Part shown: positions 7,400 through 13,105 of the stretch, piece by piece | Layout of the letters: each line of letters opens with the position of its first letter | Numbering within the stretch: the stretch's first letter is position 1 | From: Holophagae bacterium | GTDB taxonomy: Bacteria > Acidobacteriota > Thermoanaerobaculia > Thermoanaerobaculales > Sulfomarinibacteraceae | Assembly (NCBI GenBank): GCA_030609785.1 | Contig: JAUWTC010000013.1 | Coordinates: 1 to 14,638, forward strand | DNA length: 14,638 nucleotides | Direction of reading: 5' to 3' | Notes under the pieces: generated by a model | Database searches by the model: none | What the model was told of the DNA's origin: nothing | What the model saw: only the letters and a program-made list of their open reading frames with translations | Made by a program: the position numbers and the translations under genes

Positions 7400-7428
7400 A
7401 TTGTGACCTATCCCGGCGTGAGTCACAA
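7400..7428 (-). promoter_or_regulatory. Putative exb operon promoter inside an inverted repeat
   Basis: On the minus strand TTGTGA (7428-7423) and CACAAT (7405-7400) are spaced by 17 bp, each matching 4 of 6 sigma70 consensus positions. The same bases form a perfect inverted repeat, TTGTGAC (7401-7407) and GTCACAA (7422-7428), with a 14-bp centre. A nested palindrome GTGAGTCAC lies at 7418-7426. The arms cover both promoter boxes, so a dimeric regulator bound here would block or tune transcription. The arms are too far apart for a CRP site. A G+C-rich hairpin (7369-7383) lies in the leader before the exbB Shine-Dalgarno sequence. Confidence 0.4.
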
Positions 7429-7560
7429 GGGTGTTTCCGCCGGAATGGATCAATTTTTTGTTAACTCACCCCTTTCGTGAGAAGGGCAGCGAATCGTAGC
7501 ACGAGGATTTTCTATGCGTCAAGGAACCGAACGGCGGCGGTTGCGGGTTGGGCGTGGTTC

Positions 7561-7744
7561 GAAACCGGAAACTCGAAACTGAAGACCCTATCCAGCGAGG
7601 CTTTAGGGGAATGTTCGTCACCGCGTTATCTCCTCGGATGCGGTTTGGTCGGTCCCCATGAATGATGGTCGAGTGGGGTCCGGCGCCGATTGCCTTGATC
7701 AACACTGCCGGAATCAGAAGTTGAGTTTCAAGTTTCAAGTATCC
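7561..7744. repeat. Segment bounded by inverted GAAACT-type heptamer arrays
   Basis: Left array: GAAAC occurs at 7561, 7568 and 7575, an exact 7-bp period (GAAACCG, GAAACTC, GAAACTG). Right array: AGTTTCA occurs at 7724 and 7731, followed by a degraded copy at 7738, again with a period of 7 and in inverted orientation. The arrays enclose about 140 bp without a gene. Such an arrangement could be a small non-autonomous element or a dispersed intergenic repeat. Copies elsewhere in the genome cannot be tested here. Confidence 0.45.
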
Positions 7745-7753
7745 GGGCCAACG

Positions 7754-8260
7754 TCACTGCCCCTGCCGGGGACGGTGATGAATATGGGTCAAAGCGATGG
7801 CCATGGCGTCAGCCGCATCGTGGGGCGGCGTCTTGTGCAGGCCGAGAAGGCGGCTGACCATGAAGGCGATCTGTGGCTTCTCCGCCCTGCCGTGACCGAC
7901 GATCGACTTCTTGACCTCGGCCGGCGTGTAGTCGGTGACGCCAATCCTCGCGGACCCCAGAACCGACAGTATGACTCCTCGCGCCTCTGCCAGGACGACC
8001 GTCGATCGTGGATTGCGGCCGGTAAACGCCGTTTCGACCGCCGCCTGATCCGGACCGTGTTCCTCGATGACCTTGGCCAGCCGCTCCGCGAGGTCAGACA
8101 GTCGGGTCGAACGGTCGTCGCCCTTCGGTCTGATAACGCCGAAGTCAAGCAGGTGATACCGATTGCCCTCGGCCGTCACCACCGCCCAACCCGTGGCGGC
8201 TGACCCTGGATCGATGCCGACGACACGGAACCGACTGGGTGCGGTTATCGAAGGCGTCAG
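7754..8260 (-). CDS. ruvC: Crossover junction endodeoxyribonuclease RuvC (probable CTG start)
   Basis: RuvC is a dimeric nuclease that resolves Holliday junctions. The four metal-binding acidic residues are present, numbered from the proposed start: Asp17 in VVGIDPGS, Glu76 in AAVETAF, and Asp148 and Asp151 in HDAADAMAIA. The DYTPAEVKKSIVGHGRAEK segment and the 168-residue length also fit the family. No in-frame ATG, GTG or TTG occurs near the beginning of the domain. The best start is CTG at 8260-8258, which overlaps the yebC stop as CTGA and has GGAG (8269-8266) five bases upstream. ATA at 8248 is a weaker choice. An in-frame extension to 8554 would run inside yebC and reads as a shadow. 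The yebC-ruvC order is common, but ruvA and ruvB do not follow. Confidence 0.9.
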   Translation of the reverse strand: MTPSITAPSRFRVVGIDPGSAATGWAVVTAEGNRYHLLDFGVIRPKGDDRSTRLSDLAERLAKVIEEHGPDQAAVETAFTGRNPRSTVVLAEARGVILSVLGSARIGVTDYTPAEVKKSIVGHGRAEKPQIAFMVSRLLGLHKTPPHDAADAMAIALTHIHHRPRQGQ

Positions 8261-9006
8261 AGCAACTCCAGGACGGCCTCGTCGATGTCGAAGTTGGCCC
8301 AGACGTCTTGTACATCGTCCTGGTCGTCGAAGGCTTCCATCAAGCGGATCATCTGCTGGGCCTTCTTGCCTTCGAGTTCGACGGTTGTCGAAGGCTCCAT
8401 GTCGAACTGTGCTGCTTCTATATTGACGCCGGCAGCCTCCATCGTCTCTTTGACCTGGTGGAGTTCGTCTGGTGCGGTGAAGATACGAAAGTACTCGCCA
8501 TCCTCGGTGTCGAGGTCGTCGGCGCCGGCTTCCAAAGCCTGCTCCATCAACCAATCCTCGTCGAGGTCATCGGCGCGGGCCACCAGGATCAGACCCTTGC
8601 GGGTGAAAAGCCAACCGACACTTCCGTTTTCCCCGAGGTTTCCGCTGTGTTTGGAGAAGAGGTGGCGGATCTCGGGAACGGTTCGATTACGATTGTCCGT
8701 CAGGCACTCGAGCATTACGGCGACCCCGCCTGGGCCATAGCCCTCGAACCGAACCTCCTCATAATTGACGCCTGGAAGTTCACCGGTGCCTCGTTGGATC
8801 GCTCGGTTCATATTGTCGGCGGGCATATTTGCAGCCTTGGCGGCAGCAACAGCGGCTCGCAGTCGCGGATTGCTGTCGATATCCCCGCCGCCCGCACGAG
8901 CGGCAACTGTGATCTCCCGGATGATCTTGGTGAAGATCTTGCCGCGCTTGGCATCGGCCCGACCCTTTTTGTGCTTGATGGTGCTCCATTTGCTGTGGCC
9001 TGACAT
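8257..9006 (-). CDS. yebC: YebC/PmpR-family protein (TACO1 homologue)
   Basis: This 249-residue protein begins MSGHSKWSTIKHKKGRADAKRGKIFTK, the invariant YebC N-terminus. It continues with AANMPADNMNRAIQRGTGE, the YEEVRFEGYGPGGVA core, and TDNRNRTVPEIRHLFSKHSGNLGE. Family members act in the cytoplasm, either as transcriptional regulators (PmpR-like) or as ribosome-associated factors easing translation of proline stretches. That second role is notable because a nearby gene encodes a long Pro-Thr repeat. ATG 9006 is chosen because it gives the conserved MSGHSKW start and follows GGAGG; an upstream in-frame start at 9123 adds unrelated residues. Its stop overlaps the ruvC start. Confidence 0.95.
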   Translation of the reverse strand: MSGHSKWSTIKHKKGRADAKRGKIFTKIIREITVAARAGGGDIDSNPRLRAAVAAAKAANMPADNMNRAIQRGTGELPGVNYEEVRFEGYGPGGVAVMLECLTDNRNRTVPEIRHLFSKHSGNLGENGSVGWLFTRKGLILVARADDLDEDWLMEQALEAGADDLDTEDGEYFRIFTAPDELHQVKETMEAAGVNIEAAQFDMEPSTTVELEGKKAQQMIRLMEAFDDQDDVQDVWANFDIDEAVLELL

Positions 9007-9075
9007 TGCGCCTCCGTAACCCGTCTTGTTCTCTTCTCTTCGTCCGATTGCTTTCCTTGAGTCGGACCACCCTTG

Positions 9076-9104
9076 ACAATAGCGTGTTGGAGTCCCGTTG
9101 TCGA
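9076..9104 (-). promoter_or_regulatory. Putative sigma70-type promoter of yebC-ruvC
   Basis: On the minus strand TCGACA (9104-9099, 5 of 6 to TTGACA) and TATTGT (9081-9076, 4 of 6 to TATAAT) are separated by exactly 17 bp. Transcription would begin near 9069, leaving a leader of about 60 nt before the yebC Shine-Dalgarno sequence. No operator is obvious. Confidence 0.42.
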
Positions 9105-9226
9105 AGTTTGTTGGGCTTCCCACCGGCGTTCGGTCGGCATTGGGTCCGCCGGGTTCAGGTACGATTTATCAGATAGAAGATCCGGAGGACTCTCTCATTA
9201 AAACTGTATTTCGCCGAGGGGAGCGG

Positions 9227-9256
9227 TTGACTTCACGGGCGGGTCGAACATAATAA
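9227..9256 (+). promoter_or_regulatory. Putative sigma70-type promoter of the kinase-TonB gene
   Basis: TTGACT (9227-9232, 5 of 6 to the -35 consensus) is followed after 16 bp by CATAAT (9249-9254), or after 18 bp by TAATAA (9251-9256). This is the most AT-rich patch of the divergent spacer. The expected transcript begins near 9261, so GTG 9259 cannot be the translation start. A small hairpin (TGGACT with AGTCCA, 9260-9279) would sit at the very 5' end of the message, upstream of GAGGA (9286-9290). Confidence 0.5.
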
Positions 9257-9297
9257 ACGTGGACTCTTCACCCAGTCCAACACCTGAGGATGGTGAT

Positions 9298-11958
9298 ATG
9301 AGCGCGAATATTCTTCTTGTCGAGTACGAACCGCGATACGTGGAGCGGGTGCAAAAGGCACTCGGTGGCCCTGGTTACGCCCTGGAGGTGGCTGGCAACA
9401 TCGACGCTGCCGTTGAGGTCTGTGCGGCGTTCGAACCCCACGCAGTCATCATGACCTCCGTGCTGCCGCGGATCAAAATCGAAGATGCCATTACCCAGTT
9501 GAGGGCCCGCGCGGGTTTGCGGACGACGCCGATTTTGATTCTGATGTCCGGCTACAAAGGCGAGGACCCCAAAGCGGATGCCGCTCGATATGCGGCTCAG
9601 GACATCCTGGAACGACCGTTCACGGGAGATGTGCTGCTCCAGCGCCTTGAGGCGATGTTGAGCGAGGCAACGGACCCTGCTGCCACCCAGGCGATCCCGC
9701 AAGACATGCTCGAGGCGCTTCGGCGGAACGCCGGCAAGGAAGACAAAAGTTTTACCTCGGACGAGTTGTTCGGCGACATCCTCTCCGATGTCGAGAGTGT
9801 CGATGCTCCGAAAAAGGCTGGCCCAAAAGACGTTCCTGTCCACAAAGCCGGGGCCGTCAAGGTCGATGATGTCCTGGCAGGGTTGGTGGATAGCGAACAC
9901 AAGCCCCGTCCTGTCAAACGAGCCGTGACGCCTTCCGAAACCGACGTTGACGCCATCCTTTCGAAAACGTTGGCCGGCATGGACGTTCAGCCCGTTCGTC
10001 AGGCCAAGAAGAGCGAGCCGGCCCCGCCGGTCTCGACGCCGCCTGAGCCCAAACCCCCGGTGGCGCCGCCGTCATCTCCTGAAGTCAAGGCCACAAAGAC
10101 CTCGAAGGCGGCGAAGGCGGACGAGAATCAATTCGGTCAGTACATCCTCAAGGACCACATCGCTACCGGCGGAATGGCCGAGGTATTCAAGGCGCGGATG
10201 ATGGGTATGGAGGGCTTCCAGAAGACGGTCGCCATCAAGCGGATTCTGCCGCACCTGACGGACAACGACGAATTCGTCACGATGTTCATCGACGAGGCCA
10301 AGCTGGCCGCCCAGTTGAACCACAACAACATCATCCACATCTATGATCTCGGCAAGATCGATCGGTCGTACTACATTGCGATGGAGTACATCGAGGGGCT
10401 CGATTTGCGGTCCCTGCTGAAGAACTGTCGAGATCGTGACGCCCATCCTCCGATCCCAATCTCACTCCACATCGCGACAATGCTGGCTTCGGCACTGGAC
10501 TACGCCCACCGAAAGCAGGATTTTGAAGACCGGGACCTCGGGCTCGTTCACCGGGACGTGTCGCCGCAAAATGTGCTGATCTCGAATGACGGTGACATCA
10601 AACTCTGCGATTTCGGAATCGCCAAGGCGGCTTCAAAAGCGTCCCATACCCGTGCCGGCGCTCTCAAGGGCAAGCTGCAATACATGTCGCCGGAACAAGC
10701 CTGGGGCAAGAGCATCGACCACCGGTCGGACATCTTCTCCCTTGGACTGGTGCTGTACGAGATGCTGACCGGCTCGAAGCTCTTTGCCGGCGATTCTGAA
10801 TTGTCCATTCTCGAGCAGGTTCGAAATCCCACGGTGGCTGCGCCTTCCGGCATCAATCCGGACATTCCGGAAGATGTCGAGACGGTTGTTCTCAAGGCTC
10901 TCGAATCCGACCTTGGCGATCGCTATCAGTCCGCCCGTGATTTCCAAAGCGACCTCGAGGAGGTCATGCGGAAATATGGATGGACGGTCGATTCGGCGGC
11001 GTTGGCTCGGTTTATGAGGGAACTGGTCAAGGGCAAGAAATTCACGCAGATTCCCGGGCGAAAGGTGACAGCGAAGGAGCCCGCCAAGGCGATGCCGCCT
11101 GTCGAGCCGCCTGCGCCGGCGCCTCCAACTGGACCGACGTCTCTTGACACCCTCCCCGATGACGGTGGCGAGCCTGTTGTCGTCGAGGAGGCAGCTGCCG
11201 TTGCCGTGGCTTCGGACGGCGAGTCATCCAATATGAAATGGCTCTTGATCGGCGCCGCTGCGTTGGTGATCGTCGTCGGTGGCCTCTGGATGGTGATCAG
11301 TGGCGGAGGGCCGGAGGGCCCACCCCAGCAGGGTGATACCCCGGTAGCTGCCGTGGTCGAAACCCCGACCGCTCCGGCCGGTCTGATGACCGAGGAGGAG
11401 ATGGCAGCGGCCGCCGCACAGGCCGCGGCGGAGATGGTCGAGGAGAAGAGCGAGGAGATGCGGGAGCGCCTCGAAGAAGAGTTCCCGACGCCAACGCCGA
11501 TTCCCCCGACACCGACCCCCGAGCCCACACCGACGCCAGAGCCGACGCCAGAGCCGACTCCCACCGCGGTGCCGGTAGCGCCCGCGGCAACGGCGACGCC
11601 GATTCCCCCGACCCCGACGCCGATTCCCCCGACCCCGACGCCAACGGTCCGGGAGGGAGATATTGTCGAGCCGGGCGGCCCCGGAGTTATCCTGCCTTCA
11701 ATCATCGATAAACCGACGCCGTCCTTTCCGCCGATGGCTCGGAGGATGAGGGCGGAAGGAACCGTGACCCTGGAGATCCTGGTTGGAACCAACGGGACCG
11801 TTGAGCAGGTCAAGATGCTCAACAACAGTCGTCCGGGCGTCGGTTTCGAAAAGGCTGCCGAAGATGCGGTTCGGAATTGGAAGTACAAACCCGCAACCAA
11901 GAATGGCGTGAAAGTCCGAATGTGGATTCCGGTTCGGATTCCGTTCAGTGTTCGTTGA
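9298..11958 (+). CDS. Trans-envelope Ser/Thr kinase: pseudo-receiver, kinase, TM, Pro-Thr stalk, TonB C-terminal domain
   Basis: This is an 886-residue multidomain protein. Residues 1-121 are receiver-like, but the phospho-acceptor Asp is replaced by Thr53 (PHAVIMTSVLP) and the Lys-Pro pair is Arg106-Pro107, so phosphotransfer is unlikely. Residues 122-278 form a low-complexity linker. Residues about 279-561 are a Hanks-type kinase: Gly loop ATGGMAEVF, Lys314 in VAIKR, His418-Arg419-Asp420 in HRDVSPQN, Asp438-Phe439-Gly440, and MSPEQ. All catalytic residues are present. A single TM helix lies at 648-667, then an Ala-Glu-rich helix, a Pro-Thr repeat at about 730-783 and a TonB C-terminal domain at about 800-886 (FPPMARRMRAEGTVTLEILV, NWKYKP). 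The kinase should be cytoplasmic and the TonB domain periplasmic. ATG 9298 follows GAGGA by seven bases. Function is inferred, and the substrate is unknown. Confidence 0.93.
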   Translation: MSANILLVEYEPRYVERVQKALGGPGYALEVAGNIDAAVEVCAAFEPHAVIMTSVLPRIKIEDAITQLRARAGLRTTPILILMSGYKGEDPKADAARYAAQDILERPFTGDVLLQRLEAMLSEATDPAATQAIPQDMLEALRRNAGKEDKSFTSDELFGDILSDVESVDAPKKAGPKDVPVHKAGAVKVDDVLAGLVDSEHKPRPVKRAVTPSETDVDAILSKTLAGMDVQPVRQAKKSEPAPPVSTPPEPKPPVAPPSSPEVKATKTSKAAKADENQFGQYILKDHIATGGMAEVFKARMMGMEGFQKTVAIKRILPHLTDNDEFVTMFIDEAKLAAQLNHNNIIHIYDLGKIDRSYYIAMEYIEGLDLRSLLKNCRDRDAHPPIPISLHIATMLASALDYAHRKQDFEDRDLGLVHRDVSPQNVLISNDGDIKLCDFGIAKAASKASHTRAGALKGKLQYMSPEQAWGKSIDHRSDIFSLGLVLYEMLTGSKLFAGDSELSILEQVRNPTVAAPSGINPDIPEDVETVVLKALESDLGDRYQSARDFQSDLEEVMRKYGWTVDSAALARFMRELVKGKKFTQIPGRKVTAKEPAKAMPPVEPPAPAPPTGPTSLDTLPDDGGEPVVVEEAAAVAVASDGESSNMKWLLIGAAALVIVVGGLWMVISGGGPEGPPQQGDTPVAAVVETPTAPAGLMTEEEMAAAAAQAAAEMVEEKSEEMRERLEEEFPTPTPIPPTPTPEPTPTPEPTPEPTPTAVPVAPAATATPIPPTPTPIPPTPTPTVREGDIVEPGGPGVILPSIIDKPTPSFPPMARRMRAEGTVTLEILVGTNGTVEQVKMLNNSRPGVGFEKAAEDAVRNWKYKPATKNGVKVRMWIPVRIPFSVR
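11596..11642 (+). repeat. 21-bp tandem repeat in the Pro-Thr stalk
   Basis: Two identical 21-bp units (11596-11616 and 11617-11637) plus a partial third encode TPIPPTP repeats. They lie within a longer degenerate Pro-Thr-Glu coding stretch (about 11485-11645). Slippage here would change stalk length in frame. Confidence 0.7.
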
Positions 11959-11985
11959 CGATTTGATCGAATAGGAGGAGGAACG

Positions 11986-12210
11986 ATGACCCTTTCAGAC
12001 GGCCAGAAAAAACTCTACGAAGATGTGTTGCAACAAGAGAAGAAGCAGATCGAAGATCTCGAAGGCCAGATTCAGGAAGAACTGGCAGCAGTGAAGGCGA
12101 GGATCTCGGATCTCCAGGGTGCTCAAAAAGCGGCGCATCAGATGTACGATGCTGCCTGTCAAAGGCTGGGAATCCCCAACGAATTCGAGGAAGACGGCTC
12201 CAAGGATTGA
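11986..12210 (+). CDS. Small coiled-coil protein of unknown function
   Basis: I do not recognise this 74-residue protein. It is highly charged and helical, with heptad-like spacing from about 5 to 55 (YEDVLQQEKKQIEDLEGQIQ), then a short GIPNEFEEDGSKD acidic tail. It has no signal peptide, TM segment or Cys. It is probably real: a strong AGGAGGAGG precedes ATG 11986, it lies 27 bp after the kinase gene in the same direction, and a terminator follows its stop. Co-transcription with the kinase suggests a partner or substrate. A general small coiled-coil protein is the alternative. Confidence 0.75.
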   Translation: MTLSDGQKKLYEDVLQQEKKQIEDLEGQIQEELAAVKARISDLQGAQKAAHQMYDAACQRLGIPNEFEEDGSKD

Positions 12211-12227
12211 GGGGATGACCCGCCGAT

Positions 12228-12254
12228 TCAAACCCCGGCTCGGCCGGGGTTTGA
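12228..12254 (+). terminator. Intrinsic terminator after the kinase operon
   Basis: A perfect 11-bp stem (12228-12238 with 12244-12254, arms TCAAACCCCGG and CCGGGGTTTGA) with a 5-nt loop is followed by TTGTGTTCC. It begins 17 bp after the small coiled-coil gene. The T-run is weak, so some read-through into accD is possible, and no clear accD promoter is seen in the 50 bp that follow. Confidence 0.72.
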
Positions 12255-12304
12255 TTGTGTTCCTGGCAGCGGTAGGGCGCCCGGATGATGGGACGGAGTG
12301 AAGC

Positions 12305-13105
12305 ATGAAAAAAGGACAGGGGGTCCCTCGGGGCCTGTGGATCAAATGCGAACGATGCGGGGCGATTCTCTACCACAAAGAGGCGACCGCGAATTTGCAC
12401 GTCTGTCCCAAGTGTGACTACCACTTCAGGATGTCGGCCCACGAGCGGTTGGAATCGCTCTTTGATGCCGGCCGGTACAAGACCCTGTTCAATCGCGTTC
12501 GATCCACTGATCCACTGGAGTTCACCGACTCGAAGGCCTACAAGGACAGGATCAAGGTCTATCAGAAGAAGGTTGGTCCGCAGGACGCGGTCGTCGTCGG
12601 CCAAGGCGAGATCGATCGGGGTCCGACCGTCATAGCCGCGATGGAATATGCCTTCATGGGCGGGTCGATGGGTTCTGCGGTTGGCGAGAAAATTGCGCTC
12701 GCCGGCGAGCGGTGCCTGGATCGTCGTCTGCCCTTGGTCATTGTCGCGTGTTCCGGCGGCGCCAGAATGCAGGAGGGGATTCTCTCCCTGATGCAGATGG
12801 CGAAAATTTCCTCAGTCTTGGCGCGGATGCGAGAGAAACGACTGCCCTTCATCTCGGTTCTTACCGATCCGACGACCGGCGGCGTCACGGCCAGTTTCGC
12901 CATGCAGGGCGACCTCAACATTGCCGAACCGGCCTCGTTGATCGGATTTGCCGGCCCCAGGGTGATCGAGCAAACCATCCGGCAGACCCTGCCCGAGGGT
13001 TTCCAGCGTTCCGAGTTTCTGCTGGAACACGGCATGCTCGATCGTATCGTTCATCGCCACGAGTTGAAGTCGACCCTCGCCACATGCCTGGGTTACTTCC
13101 GCTAA
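12305..13105 (+). CDS. accD: Acetyl-CoA carboxylase carboxyltransferase subunit beta
   Basis: This 266-residue beta subunit works with AccA to move the carboxyl group from biotin to acetyl-CoA, giving malonyl-CoA for fatty-acid synthesis. The N-terminal zinc ribbon is complete (Cys15, Cys18, Cys34, Cys37, in IKCERCGAILY and HVCPKCDYHF). The crotonase-like core shows SGGARMQEG (150-158) and PTTGGVTASFAMQGD (189-203), the family's acyl-binding glycine motifs, and ends with the usual GPRVIEQTIRQTLPEGFQRSEFL segment. ATG 12305 follows CGGAG by six bases. It overlaps folC by 22 nt, an arrangement shared in spirit with many bacteria that pair accD and folC. Confidence 0.96.
   Translation: MKKGQGVPRGLWIKCERCGAILYHKEATANLHVCPKCDYHFRMSAHERLESLFDAGRYKTLFNRVRSTDPLEFTDSKAYKDRIKVYQKKVGPQDAVVVGQGEIDRGPTVIAAMEYAFMGGSMGSAVGEKIALAGERCLDRRLPLVIVACSGGARMQEGILSLMQMAKISSVLARMREKRLPFISVLTDPTTGGVTASFAMQGDLNIAEPASLIGFAGPRVIEQTIRQTLPEGFQRSEFLLEHGMLDRIVHRHELKSTLATCLGYFR

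Larger units (their letters stand above)
7335..7753. other. Gene-free spacer between exbB and ruvC
   Basis: This 419-bp stretch has no convincing reading frame, tRNA or CRISPR structure. It holds the exbB Shine-Dalgarno sequence (7341-7346), a leader hairpin (7369-7383), the inverted repeat and promoter (7400-7428), and an AT-rich patch (7450-7462). A small hairpin CTCAC/GTGAG lies near 7466-7482, and two inverted arrays of a GAAACT-type heptamer flank 7561-7744. Codon-like structure is absent and base use is less regular than in the neighbouring genes. No strong terminator is seen after ruvC. Confidence 0.6.

Noticed and set aside
6291..7406. 371-codon plus-strand frame opposite exbB and the first exbD
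   Set aside because: Antisense shadow: the translation is Gly/His/Asp-rich without a recognisable domain, while the minus strand encodes clear Exb proteins.
7554..7572. tRNA T-arm-like GGTTCGAAACC
   Set aside because: No acceptor stem, anticodon arm or CCA can be folded around it; it is a short palindrome beside the heptamer array.
7561..7744. CRISPR array reading of the heptamer repeats
   Set aside because: Units are only 7 bp with no spacers, and the arrays are inverted to each other; no cas gene is present.
8261..8554. In-frame upstream extension of ruvC to ATG 8554
   Set aside because: The added residues are Arg-rich and lie entirely inside yebC; RuvC homologues begin just before the GIDPG motif.
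9073..9101. Plus-strand TTGACA as a kinase promoter
   Set aside because: No acceptable -10 box lies 16-18 bp downstream; the same bases make a better minus-strand promoter for yebC.
9007..9123. Extended yebC start at 9123
   Set aside because: YebC proteins begin with MSGHSKW, which is at ATG 9006 behind a GGAGG site; the extension would cover the promoter.
9259..9297. GTG 9259 as the kinase start
   Set aside because: It lies at the -10/transcription start of the candidate promoter and has no Shine-Dalgarno sequence; ATG 9298 has GAGGA at good spacing and starts a typical receiver strand.
10926..11900. 324-codon minus-strand frame opposite the kinase 3' half
   Set aside because: The Gly-Val repeats are the reverse reading of the Pro-Thr stalk; no independent start signal or domain.
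12712..13083. Longer folC frame starting inside accD
   Set aside because: The extension reads accD out of frame and has no folC-like sequence; the family-like N-terminus begins at ATG 13084.
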